Assembly (NCBI RefSeq): GCF_001884135.1
Contig: NZ_MAOC01000020.1
Span: 372,001-436,000 of the forward strand
DNA length: 64,000 bases
DNA from: Bacillus nitratireducens
GTDB taxonomy: Bacteria; Bacillota; Bacilli; Bacillales; Bacillaceae_G
Reading direction: 5' to 3'
Position 1 is the stretch's first letter, and the number at the start of each line of letters is the position of its first letter. The translations under genes were made by a program, and so were the position numbers. The notes beneath the pieces are model-generated. The model saw nothing but the letters and a program-made list of their open reading frames with translations, was not told the DNA's origin and ran no database searches. Below, in pieces: positions 32,540 to 40,890 of this stretch.

Positions 32540-33316
32540 ATGTACAAAGTTGTATTTTTTGATGTTGACGGTACTCTTTTAAGCGAGATTGATAGAAGTA
32601 TGCACGAAAGTACAAGAGAGGCTATACAAAGGTTAATAGATAAAGGAATTCACGTAGTTGTTACAACAGGGAGACCATATAGTTTATGCTCACAATTTAA
32701 AGAGCTGGGCATAAATACGTTTATTTCTGCAAATGGTGCACATATAAAATGTGCTGATGAAGTTATACATAAATCGGTACTTTCAAGTGAAATTGTTCAT
32801 GATATTTCAAATTTTGCTGAATTACATGGTCATAGTGTTTCTTATTTTACAGAAGAATTTGTAATGAATGGTATTGCCTCAAAAGACGAACGTGTAATAC
32901 GAGCATTAAATGAAACGTTAAATTTAGAGTGTTATCCTGACAAAGTTAGAAACTTGTCAGAAGAGATTTATTGTGTTTGTCTGTATGCTGATGAAACAGA
33001 AGCCCAAAAATTCTTTGAAAGATATCCAGCACTTACGTTTGAACGTTTTCATGGTTACGTTATGAATGTGTTGGAAGATAATAAAGTATCGAAGCTAACT
33101 GCAATTCAAAAGGTATTGGAACATTTAAACATTTGTAAATCAGAAGCAATTGCTTTTGGAGATGGTGGGAATGATGTTGAGATGTTGCAATATGTAGGAT
33201 TAGGAATTGCGATGGGGAATGGCGGAGAAGAGTTAAAAACAAGAGCAGATTTCGTTACAAAGAAATCAAGTGAAGGTGGTATTTTATTTGCCTTAGAGAA
33301 GTTTCATATCGTCTAA
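32540..33316 (+). CDS. Cof-type HAD-IIB phosphatase
   Basis: A 258-residue HAD-superfamily hydrolase. Motif I is FFDVDGTLL at residues 5-13, motif II TTGRPY, motif III a Lys in the DNKVSKLTAIQ region and motif IV AFGDGGNDVEML with GIAMGNG. The C2B cap between motifs II and III defines Cof/YidA-like enzymes, which act on sugar phosphates or flavin phosphates. It ends inside a hairpin shared with the convergent gene. Confidence 0.88.
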   Translation: MYKVVFFDVDGTLLSEIDRSMHESTREAIQRLIDKGIHVVVTTGRPYSLCSQFKELGINTFISANGAHIKCADEVIHKSVLSSEIVHDISNFAELHGHSVSYFTEEFVMNGIASKDERVIRALNETLNLECYPDKVRNLSEEIYCVCLYADETEAQKFFERYPALTFERFHGYVMNVLEDNKVSKLTAIQKVLEHLNICKSEAIAFGDGGNDVEMLQYVGLGIAMGNGGEELKTRADFVTKKSSEGGILFALEKFHIV

Positions 33317-33346
33317 CATACCTTTATTGAAATAAAGGTATGTTAG
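33313..33346. terminator. Convergent hairpin shared by two gene ends
   Basis: CTAACATACCTTTA and its exact inverse around TTGAAA. It overlaps the stop of the HAD gene (+) and of the DinB gene (-). Confidence 0.75.
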
Positions 33347-33785
33347 GATCTTTAATGTGCTCGCACAATAAAATATGAATTTGCCCGCGATGATGATAAA
33401 AGTGTGCAACGATTTCAAGTAACCATTCGAATCGAGAATAAGAAATCCCCCAATAAGCAGTCATAATTTCCGCTAACTCTTCATTGGAATAGGATAAGAA
33501 AGTTTTAGAAAGTAGTTCGTACCCTTTTATCATCATTTGTTGCATTTGAGTAATTGTTTTTGGTGTATGTTCTAAATAAAAGGTACGTAACTCTTTTTCT
33601 GTAATACCATTTAAAATGAGTAAATCAGCATGGCAAATAAGAGAAAGATGTGCGCACATTTCAAATAATGATCGCTTCGAGTGAATTGGTTGTATTTTTA
33701 AATCGTCTTCATTATATTGGTTAAGCATTTGAATAGAAGTATCAACAGCAACTTGTAGTTGATGCAAGGCAGAGTGAACAAACAT
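33324..33785 (-). CDS. DinB-family protein
   Basis: A 153-residue four-helix DinB-like protein. Possible metal-binding His residues are in MCAHLSLICHADLL (about residues 44-58) and IVAHFYHHRGQIHILL (about 124-139). ATG at 33785 follows GAGGAG by 7 nt; an ATG at 33800 is also in frame. Members are putative metal-dependent thiol transferases or damage-inducible proteins. No functional link to its neighbours is visible. Confidence 0.78.
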   Translation of the reverse strand: MFVHSALHQLQVAVDTSIQMLNQYNEDDLKIQPIHSKRSLFEMCAHLSLICHADLLILNGITEKELRTFYLEHTPKTITQMQQMMIKGYELLSKTFLSYSNEELAEIMTAYWGISYSRFEWLLEIVAHFYHHRGQIHILLCEHIKDPNIPLFQ

Positions 33786-33956
33786 TGTAATTCTCCTCAT
33801 CTCCGTATATAATAGTTTCTTAAGGGTATTATATCATACTCAAAATTCCGAAAATTCTAGTAGTTTGACTAGCATATTGAAAAGTATTATATTGTAAAAG
33901 GTCATATGAAACGTGAAATAGAATGGAATGTAATTATTGAGTTAGGAGTTAGACCA

Positions 33957-35132
33957 ATGAGTTTGAAATATGGAAGAGATACAATTGTTGAAGTTGACTT
34001 AAATGCTGTAAAACATAATGTAAAAGAATTTAAAAAACGTGTGAATGATGAAAATATTGCAATGATGGCTGCTGTAAAAGCGAATGGGTATGGCCACGGA
34101 GCAGTTGAAGTTGCGAAAGCTGCTATCGAAGCAGGAATAAACCAACTTGCAGTTGCATTTGTAGATGAAGCAATAGAATTAAGAGAAGCTGGAATCACTG
34201 TACCGATTTTAATTTTAGGCTATACATCAGTAGCAGCTGTGGAAGATGCAATTCAATATGACGTTATGATGACTGTTTATAGAATTGAAGACTTACAAAG
34301 TATAAATGAAATTGCAAACCGTCTTCAAAAGAAAGTGCAAATTCAAGTGAAAATTGATACAGGAATGAGTCGTATCGGTTTACAAGAAGAAGAAGTGAAA
34401 CCATTTTTAGAAGAATTAAACCGTATGGAGTATGTGGAAGTGGTAGGAATGTTTACACATTACTCTACCGCTGATGAAACTGATAAAGCATATACGAATA
34501 TGCAAACAAGTTTATTCGAAAAAGCTGTAAATACAGCAAAAGAATTGGGAATTCATTTTCCATATATTCATAGTTCAAACAGTGCAGGATCAATGGAACT
34601 TAGCAACACATTTCAAAATATGGTTCGTGTCGGTATTGGAATCTATGGAATGTATCCTTCGAAAGAAGTTGATCATACTGTTGTAGCGTTAAAACCAGCG
34701 TTGTCTTTAAAATCAAAAGTAGCTCATGTTAAACATGCGAAGAAAAATCGTGGTGTTAGTTATGGAAATACGTATGTAACAACGGGCGAAGAATGGATTG
34801 CAACTGTACCGATTGGTTATGCTGATGGTTATAATCGTCAGTTGTCTAATAAAGGACATGCATTAATAAACGGAGTTCGAGTACCTGTTATTGGCCGTGT
34901 TTGTATGGATCAGCTTATGCTAGATATTACGAAAGCAATGCCAGTACAAGTTGGAGATGAAGTTGTATTCTATGGCAAACAAGGCGAAGAAGAAATTGCG
35001 GTAGAAGAAGTAGCAGATATGTTAGGGACAATTAACTATGAAGTTACATGTATGTTAGACAGAAGAATCCCACGTGTTTATAAAGAAAATAATGAAATGA
35101 CTGCTGTTGTAAATATATTAAGAAAAAACTGA
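33957..35132 (+). CDS. alr: Alanine racemase (second Alr-type)
   Basis: A 391-residue PLP enzyme that interconverts L- and D-alanine for cell-wall synthesis. The PLP Lys is in MAAVKANGYGHGA (about residue 40), the catalytic Tyr region is KKNRGVSYGNTYVT, and CMDQLMLDIT is the C-terminal domain signature. The start at 33957 fits AGGAG 8 nt upstream; the frame extends to an ATG at 33906. B. cereus group genomes carry two alanine racemases; this one opens MSLKYGRDTIVEVDLNAVK and sits outside the acpS-linked locus, so it looks like the second. Confidence 0.92.
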   Translation: MSLKYGRDTIVEVDLNAVKHNVKEFKKRVNDENIAMMAAVKANGYGHGAVEVAKAAIEAGINQLAVAFVDEAIELREAGITVPILILGYTSVAAVEDAIQYDVMMTVYRIEDLQSINEIANRLQKKVQIQVKIDTGMSRIGLQEEEVKPFLEELNRMEYVEVVGMFTHYSTADETDKAYTNMQTSLFEKAVNTAKELGIHFPYIHSSNSAGSMELSNTFQNMVRVGIGIYGMYPSKEVDHTVVALKPALSLKSKVAHVKHAKKNRGVSYGNTYVTTGEEWIATVPIGYADGYNRQLSNKGHALINGVRVPVIGRVCMDQLMLDITKAMPVQVGDEVVFYGKQGEEEIAVEEVADMLGTINYEVTCMLDRRIPRVYKENNEMTAVVNILRKN

Positions 35133-35157
35133 ATCGTTATGATTCAGTTTTTTTATT
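35124..35157 (+). terminator. Rho-independent terminator after alr
   Basis: AAAAAACTGAATC / GATTCAGTTTTTTT stem with GTTAT loop; its T tract runs into the end of the convergent gene. Confidence 0.88.
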
Positions 35158-35866
35158 TTTCACAAATGAAAAATGTTCTATTTGTACCATGTAGTTGAAT
35201 GTTTTTAAATCCTACAGATTCCAACGAAGAAATTATTTCTTCATTAGAGTAACAAGCTTCCTCAAAAGAAAAGTCACTTCTTTTCCAATTATCATTTATG
35301 TCATGCTTAAATAGTATAAAGTTCATCTCTGCTTTTTTTCTTTCAATGTCATAAGTAGAGTTTATCGTACAGACATATTTTTGTTCTGAAATGTGAAAGG
35401 ACGCACTCCAATTTTCAAGAAAACCTTTCTCCATATTCATATCAAATACAAATGTACCTCCATCATATAATGCTAAATAAACATGATGAAAAGTGTTTTT
35501 TAGCTCATCTAATTTCATTATATGATTTAAGCTATCACCGGCTGAAATGACATAGTGGAATTGCTCATTCAATTTGAAAGAGCGTGCATCATCGACGATG
35601 AAGGATGCATCTGGCGCGTTTTGACGTGCGTGTTCAATCATTTGAGCAGAACCATCTATACCAGTTACTATAAAATTATTATCAATTAGTTTCCTAGTAA
35701 GATGACCAGTCCCGCAGCAAAGGTCTAATATACGGGAGTGGGGAGCGGCATCTTGTAAAACGAATTTATGATAGGCTGGATAAGAGTGTTCTGCAAAATG
35801 TCCCCAATGTTTATTATAGATCTCTGCAAAAATATCATAATCAGAATAAATTAGTTTTTTAGACAT
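35153..35866 (-). CDS. Class I SAM-dependent methyltransferase
   Basis: A 237-residue methyltransferase. Motif I (SAM-binding) is ILDLCCGTGHLTRKL at about residues 45-59, followed by VTGIDGSAQMIEHAR and the YVISAGDSLNHI post-motif. The N-terminus SDYDIFAEIYNKHWG is typical of small-molecule methyltransferases. The ATG at 35866 overlaps the preceding gene end by 8 nt; a TTG at 35881 is in frame. Last gene of a three-gene minus-strand operon with the GNAT and APH-like genes. Confidence 0.85.
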   Translation of the reverse strand: MSKKLIYSDYDIFAEIYNKHWGHFAEHSYPAYHKFVLQDAAPHSRILDLCCGTGHLTRKLIDNNFIVTGIDGSAQMIEHARQNAPDASFIVDDARSFKLNEQFHYVISAGDSLNHIMKLDELKNTFHHVYLALYDGGTFVFDMNMEKGFLENWSASFHISEQKYVCTINSTYDIERKKAEMNFILFKHDINDNWKRSDFSFEEACYSNEEIISSLESVGFKNIQLHGTNRTFFICEK

Positions 35867-36746
35867 ATGTATTATGCTCAAAATTCATTAAATTATAATA
35901 GTCATGCTTCGTTTTAATTTCAAAACCACATTGTGTATATAGTTTTAAAGCATTATTATTTTTCGTTTCGACGTCTAATTCAATTGTTGAAACTCCTTCT
36001 ATAATAAGTGTATGTACCATATAACTAAGAATATCTTTACCATACCCTTTACCTTGATAAGAAGGATGAACTGCGAATCCTGATAGTGTGGTAGATTGCT
36101 CTTGCTCAGAAACGGTAATCGTTCCAATTGCTTTTTCATTAATAAGAGCAATGTAAACTTGATGAGAAGGTGAATTCATCATTTTCTGTAACCATGTAGC
36201 GGTATTTTCTACAGAATCTCCAAAGGCTTTACTGGAAATTTCAATAAGATTAAGAAGTGATTCTGAAGATGCAAGAGTGAGCTGTATAGTATTCTTTGTT
36301 GTTTGTTGCACTTCTTTTGCTTTGAACTCCATACTATATTCACTATATAAATAAGGTAACTTCATTTGTTTTGCAAATTCTTTCCCAGAAGCAGAATCCC
36401 CATTCATAATAAGAAGAGCTTCATCTACCTCTCTTATCCGTATTTCTTTCATTGCGGTTTGTAAAAGAGTGGTGCCTATATGTTGCTTCCTATAGTTCGG
36501 ATGAACAAACCCTATTAACTCCAGTTTTGTCGGTCTTTCAAAGTCATACATACTTAATGCACCGATTAATTGAGTATCATCATAAAGTAGAAAATCATTT
36601 ATCACATCTTTATTACGGGCGGTTAAAAAGTTGACATGTAAATCTGACGAGTAATCAATTTTATCTTGTTGTCCGCAAATATGAGCTAAATCTTTCATTT
36701 GCTGAATTTCGTTTGCTGTTAAAGATTTCTTTTTTTCAATATTCAT
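35859..36746 (-). CDS. Tandem GNAT acetyltransferase
   Basis: A 295-residue protein with two GNAT-like halves. The N-terminal half has HPNYRKQHIGTTLLQTAMKE, and the C-terminal half has the complete acetyl-CoA motif VHPSYQGKGYGKDILSYMVH followed by ETKNNNALKLYTQCGFEIKT. ATG at 36746 follows AGAGGG by 8 nt; the frame continues upstream. It is the middle gene of a three-gene operon. Substrate unknown; small-molecule modification with the adjacent methyltransferase is possible. Confidence 0.82.
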   Translation of the reverse strand: MNIEKKKSLTANEIQQMKDLAHICGQQDKIDYSSDLHVNFLTARNKDVINDFLLYDDTQLIGALSMYDFERPTKLELIGFVHPNYRKQHIGTTLLQTAMKEIRIREVDEALLIMNGDSASGKEFAKQMKLPYLYSEYSMEFKAKEVQQTTKNTIQLTLASSESLLNLIEISSKAFGDSVENTATWLQKMMNSPSHQVYIALINEKAIGTITVSEQEQSTTLSGFAVHPSYQGKGYGKDILSYMVHTLIIEGVSTIELDVETKNNNALKLYTQCGFEIKTKHDYYNLMNFEHNTYV

Positions 36747-36769
36747 TTCATAATCCCTCTCATTCGTAT

Positions 36770-37648
36770 TTAAAAATAGGATGGATGACTTAGCCACTTT
36801 TCTAACTCCACACTGCCCTGAACAGATAATAACCGGTATAAATATCGATAGGGGTGTCTACATTCTTCAAGACGAGGAATGGGCATAATGGTTTTGTAAC
36901 CTTGTTTAAAAGCATGAGCCTCTTTTTCTGTAAATACATATTCTAAGCCGATAAAATCAAACTCTCGAGGAGCAACTGCATAGGCTTCTGTATCTACTAA
37001 ACCCGTAATAGTTGTACCATCTGATAAAAACTGAGTAGGATCCATATCAATTAAAACGAGTGTAGATTCCTTTGGTGCAGGCAAGGAAGATAGCTGTGAT
37101 TCAAAAGTATGAAATGCGTTATGGATACTCGTGTTATCGGAATAGAACCTATTTACAAGTTCTTTACTGACTTTTAATATGTGAGATTTAAATTCTTCTA
37201 GTGGAATGTGGAAAGTACTTGATGGGTTTCCTATAAACTCTGCTTGAAACGAATGAATTTCTGCTAGTCCTTTTCCAAGGCTGAATAAAATAGAATCAGC
37301 TTGTCCGATAAATGTTTGCAGCGTATTTCCGGTTAGTTTTTCGACGATTACATACTCTCGCTCATTTAAAACATGTTTTTGCAAAATAGTAGGGATGGGT
37401 AGGGTAGTATGCTTTTTCAATAATGCGTGTATTGTTTCTAAATGATGTACATGCCTTGGATCAATTCCAAAAAGGTTTTTACATCCCCACCAAAAATCAT
37501 TGTTGGGCTCTTCAGTCATTTTTGAGGAACGAACAATAACTTCTTCAGCTTCTGTTTTAACAAGAAACACGTCGCTTGCATGGTCTACATAGCCTGGATG
37601 CAAAGTTTGAACAGATAAAATAGGTGAAGTGAATAGTTGCTGTAGCAT
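36770..37648 (-). CDS. Phosphotransferase-fold (APH-like) protein with altered active site
   Basis: A 292-residue protein of aminoglycoside phosphotransferase/choline kinase fold: a VFLVKTEAEEVIVRSS nucleotide-lobe strand, YVIVEKLTGNTLQ hinge and a C-terminal lobe. The Brenner motif, normally HxDxxxxN, reads LIDMDPTQFL, keeping the Asp but not the His or Asn. The metal Asp is in GLVDTEAYAVAPREFD. It may still bind nucleotide, but canonical kinase activity is doubtful. First gene of the operon; GGAGCTCTTTC precedes the ATG. Confidence 0.72.
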   Translation of the reverse strand: MLQQLFTSPILSVQTLHPGYVDHASDVFLVKTEAEEVIVRSSKMTEEPNNDFWWGCKNLFGIDPRHVHHLETIHALLKKHTTLPIPTILQKHVLNEREYVIVEKLTGNTLQTFIGQADSILFSLGKGLAEIHSFQAEFIGNPSSTFHIPLEEFKSHILKVSKELVNRFYSDNTSIHNAFHTFESQLSSLPAPKESTLVLIDMDPTQFLSDGTTITGLVDTEAYAVAPREFDFIGLEYVFTEKEAHAFKQGYKTIMPIPRLEECRHPYRYLYRLLSVQGSVELEKWLSHPSYF

Positions 37649-37822
37649 GAAAGAGCTCCTTTTTCTGTAAATTCTCTAAATTTAATTATATAACATAATG
37701 TAATTAAGAGGTAAAAATTAGGGGGATATTATTTTTGTATAAAGTGTATTAAATTTTGAGATTCTACATAAGAATCACCAAAAAGGTGAAAAATGTGTGT
37801 ATATAAAGCAATTTCTTTGTAT

Positions 37823-37850
37823 TTGCGAAAAAAATTAGTTATGATAATAC
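37823..37850 (+). promoter_or_regulatory. Sigma-A-like promoter of yitT-like gene
   Basis: TTGCGA (37823-37828), a 16-nt spacer and TAATAC (37845-37850), 32 nt before the start codon. Confidence 0.45.
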
Positions 37851-37881
37851 TAAGAAAATATATAAGTTTTGGGGGTAATGA

Positions 37882-38739
37882 ATGAAAAAATTATTTGAAT
37901 ACGTATTATTAACAATTGGCTCCATTATTGTAGCGGGTTCACTAGAGCTTATTTTAGCGCCAAATGGCTTAGTAGACGGTGGGGTAACCGCGATTGCTAT
38001 TATGGCAAATAAAGTTGCTGGATTACCGCTTTACGGAGTGTTTTTAGGACTTAACATCCCGATTTTACTATTTACTGCAAAGGTAATGGGAAAGAAGTTT
38101 TTCATCCGTACATCCTATGCAAATGTTGTTACAACACTCGGATTGATTTATTTAAAACCATTTCCAGCAATTACGACTTCGGAATTATTAATTGTACTTT
38201 ATGGAGGAGTTCTATTTGGTGTTGGTGTAGGGATTGTTGTAAAAATGGGCGGAGCAATTGATGGATCAGAAATGTTAGCTGTTTGGATGAACAAGCATTT
38301 TAAAGTACCAATTAGTACATTTTTACTTGCTGTAAATGCGGTTATTTTTGTATTTGTTGCTATTTTATTTTCAATTGAGCAAGCGATGTTCTCATTAGCA
38401 ATTTTCTATATTGTTACGAAGATGATAGATTTCATATTAGACGGTATTAATCAAGGAAAGAGCGTCATGATTATTTCGAATAAAAATAAAGAAATTGGCG
38501 AACTGCTTATGAAAGAATTACAACTGTCTGTTACGTATCTACATGGAGAAGGTGGTTTTTTAGGAGAGCACCAGAGAATTATTTATTGTATTACAAACCG
38601 TTTCATTTATCCAAAAATGAAAGATCTCGTTCTCTCTGTAGATCCAAGTGCTATAATTGAAGCTTCTTATTCAACAGAAACAACTGGTGTAAAGCGTCCA
38701 GGAAGGACAGCGAGATCAGGGCAAGTATCAGAAGAATAG
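37882..38739 (+). CDS. YitT-family membrane protein (DUF161/DUF2179)
   Basis: A 285-residue protein with five or six helices (about residues 5-200) carrying ILAPNGLVDGGVTAIAIM and GGVLFGVGVGIVVKMGGAIDGSEM, the DUF161 signature. A cytoplasmic DUF2179 domain (about 205-265) ends near VDPSAIIEASYSTETTGV. GGGGGTAATGA precedes the ATG. The family is widespread in Firmicutes; some members affect spores or transport but no function is agreed. Confidence 0.85.
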   Translation: MKKLFEYVLLTIGSIIVAGSLELILAPNGLVDGGVTAIAIMANKVAGLPLYGVFLGLNIPILLFTAKVMGKKFFIRTSYANVVTTLGLIYLKPFPAITTSELLIVLYGGVLFGVGVGIVVKMGGAIDGSEMLAVWMNKHFKVPISTFLLAVNAVIFVFVAILFSIEQAMFSLAIFYIVTKMIDFILDGINQGKSVMIISNKNKEIGELLMKELQLSVTYLHGEGGFLGEHQRIIYCITNRFIYPKMKDLVLSVDPSAIIEASYSTETTGVKRPGRTARSGQVSEE

Positions 38740-38744
38740 TGAAT

Positions 38745-38787
38745 AAAAATAACTCCACGTAAGTATAACTTACGTGGAGTTATTTTT
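38745..38787. terminator. Strong symmetric terminator
   Basis: A perfect 19-nt arm (AAAAATAACTCCACGTAAG) and its inverse around a TATAA loop, between convergent yitT-like and mocR-like genes. Confidence 0.92.
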
Positions 38788-40186
38788 AGTTAGGGAACCA
38801 GACTTTTTTCAATAATTTTACAATCGTTTCGATACTATCTTCGGGAATACTGCCGAAACCGAGTAATACATACGATGCCTTCTTTAAATTGTGAACAGAA
38901 TCGTATGTGGAGAGAGGATACAACTTAATTCGCTGTTTTGCAGCAGCATGAATAAGTTCTTGTTCGTTCATCCCATTATGAACATGAAGTACGATGTGCA
39001 GTCCTGATTGTTCACCGAGTATATGAACGTTATTGCCCATTTCGTTTGTAATAGATTTAACTAAAGAAATATGTTTTCTTTTATATAACGTACGACTTCG
39101 ATTAATATGGCGTTCCCAATCCCCATTTTGAATAAAGGTTGCAAAGGCAAGTTGCTGCAGGATAGAAACAGTTTGTTTAAACATGCCTCCAAGCGCTTTA
39201 TAGATTTTTAAAAGATGAGGTGGTAAGACGATATACCCCATTCGCAAAGAAGGTAAAAAGGATTTCGAGAAAGTTCCCATATAAATAACGCGTTCATTTG
39301 AATCTAGTCCCTGTAAAGAGGGGATAGGTTTTCCTACATAACGAAATTCCCCGTCATAATCATCTTCAATAATATATCCTTCGCAATCATTGGCCCATCT
39401 TAATAATTCGAGCCTTCTAGATAATGGCATAATCATTCCAAGAGGAAATTGGTGAGATGGAGTGACGTATGCTACATTAGCACTTGATTCACGTAAAGCT
39501 GAAATATGAATCCCTTTCTCATCTAGAGATATAGGGTGAACAGGAAGAGCAGAACTTTGAATCATTGCAGTTATACGGTGAAATCCAGGGTTTTCGATTC
39601 CATATTCTTTTTTTGAACCAAGCAGTTGGAGTAGTAGCCAAAGAAGAGGCTGCGTACCGGCTCCAATAATAATTTGATCAGGTGTAGAATGTACCCCGCG
39701 AGCATGATATAAATATTTTGAAATATGTTCTCGTAGAATGAACTCACCTTGAGGATCTTCTTTAGCAAATAATTCATTTTCATACTGGAATAAAGTTTCT
39801 TGTAATGCTTTTTTCCAGTTTGTAATTGGAAAAGCTTTTTGATCAATAAGGCCTTGGCTACAATCATAGTCATATTGTTCATTTTTAGTATTGTTAGCGC
39901 TGTTTGACGCAACGTGTTGTTTATTTTGAATGACATCAATATCAACTTCCACAACAAAAATCCCGCGTTTCGGTTTACTTTCTACATAACCTTCAGCTAG
40001 TAATTGTTGATAAGCAGATTCAACAGTAATACGACTAACATTAAGTTGTATCGCTAAATTTCTGTGAGAAGGAAGGCGCGTACCGGCAGGCAGTAATCCC
40101 TGAGAAATTTCTCGTTTCATATATTCGTAAATTTGTAAGTAAATTGGTGTTTTACTTTCTAATTGTAATGGGATAGTAAGATCCAT
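38786..40186 (-). CDS. MocR-type regulator (GntR HTH fused to class I aminotransferase)
   Basis: A 466-residue GabR/PdxR-like regulator. A GntR winged helix (about residues 10-80, with GTRLPSHRNLAIQLNVSRITVESAY) is joined to a PLP aminotransferase-like domain. The PLP Lys is in YMGTFSKSFLPSLRMGY, and the TPSHQFPLGMIMP and EDDYDGEFRY blocks are conserved. Such proteins sense PLP or amino-acid adducts. It is divergent from a GNAT gene, and the shared intergenic region holds an inverted repeat that is its likely target. Confidence 0.9.
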   Translation of the reverse strand: MDLTIPLQLESKTPIYLQIYEYMKREISQGLLPAGTRLPSHRNLAIQLNVSRITVESAYQQLLAEGYVESKPKRGIFVVEVDIDVIQNKQHVASNSANNTKNEQYDYDCSQGLIDQKAFPITNWKKALQETLFQYENELFAKEDPQGEFILREHISKYLYHARGVHSTPDQIIIGAGTQPLLWLLLQLLGSKKEYGIENPGFHRITAMIQSSALPVHPISLDEKGIHISALRESSANVAYVTPSHQFPLGMIMPLSRRLELLRWANDCEGYIIEDDYDGEFRYVGKPIPSLQGLDSNERVIYMGTFSKSFLPSLRMGYIVLPPHLLKIYKALGGMFKQTVSILQQLAFATFIQNGDWERHINRSRTLYKRKHISLVKSITNEMGNNVHILGEQSGLHIVLHVHNGMNEQELIHAAAKQRIKLYPLSTYDSVHNLKKASYVLLGFGSIPEDSIETIVKLLKKVWFPN

Positions 40187-40230
40187 TTTAAGAATTCTCC
40201 TTTAAAAACTGGCCATATAAAAAATAATCG

Positions 40231-40256
40231 AACTGTCACTTAAGTTAAGGGCAGTT
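40231..40256. promoter_or_regulatory. Candidate MocR operator between divergent genes
   Basis: AACTGTC (40231-40237) and its inverse GGCAGTT... read as AACTGCC on the other strand (40250-40256) are separated by 12 nt. A TATAAT at 40263-40268 lies just downstream for the GNAT gene, with no good -35, which fits activation by the bound regulator. Confidence 0.45.
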
Positions 40257-40317
40257 ACTTTTTATAATGATGATACAACATTTAGAAAATTTAATAAATA
40301 GAAAGGAGAGAATCAAA

Positions 40318-40740
40318 ATGAATATTAGAGAAATAGTAACAGAAGCTGATTTACATGATGTATTCCCTGTATTACAGCAATTACGAACAAAAATTTCAAG
40401 AGAAGAAGCAAGTTCTTTATTTCAAAAAATGAAAAAAGAAAATTATAAACTACTCTCGTTACAGAATGAAGATGAAGAAGTTGTTAGTCTAGCTGGTGTA
40501 GCGATTTGTACGAATTTTTATAATGAGAAACATGTTTTCGTATATGATCTTGTAACTGCAGAAGCTCACAGATCAAAAGGATATGGTAAGGTTCTGTTGT
40601 CATATGTAGAAAAATGGGGGGAAGAAAAAGGGTGCAGTTCTATCGTTCTTACATCAGCGTTTCCAAGAGTTGATGCACATCGTTTTTATGAAAGAGAAGG
40701 CTATGATAAGGTAAGCTATTCTTTTTATAAAGAATTATAA
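40318..40740 (+). CDS. GNAT family N-acetyltransferase, MocR-linked
   Basis: A 140-residue GNAT enzyme with the acetyl-CoA motif TAEAHRSKGYGKVLLSYVEKW at about residues 80-100 and PRVDAHRFYEREGYDKVSY near the C-terminus. ATG at 40318 follows GAAAGGAGAGAATCAAA; the frame is open upstream to 40267 but through the promoter. Divergence from a MocR regulator suggests the substrate is the amine or amino acid that the regulator senses. Confidence 0.85.
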   Translation: MNIREIVTEADLHDVFPVLQQLRTKISREEASSLFQKMKKENYKLLSLQNEDEEVVSLAGVAICTNFYNEKHVFVYDLVTAEAHRSKGYGKVLLSYVEKWGEEKGCSSIVLTSAFPRVDAHRFYEREGYDKVSYSFYKEL

Positions 40741-40744
40741 TAGT

Positions 40745-40785
40745 AAGGGGGTTCTATGTGTGAGAACATATGGAACCCCTTTTAA
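40745..40785 (+). terminator. Rho-independent terminator after GNAT gene
   Basis: AAGGGGGTTC / GGAACCCCTT stem with an inner TATGT / ACATA pairing and following T run. Confidence 0.8.
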
Positions 40786-40890
40786 TTTAGAATTGAAGAA
40801 TGAGGAGGGGTAATTACTTATTTTGTCGAATAGTCTCTTTATAATTGAGACGATAATATGGAATTAAAAGAAGGTTAGGGGAGTTTATAC

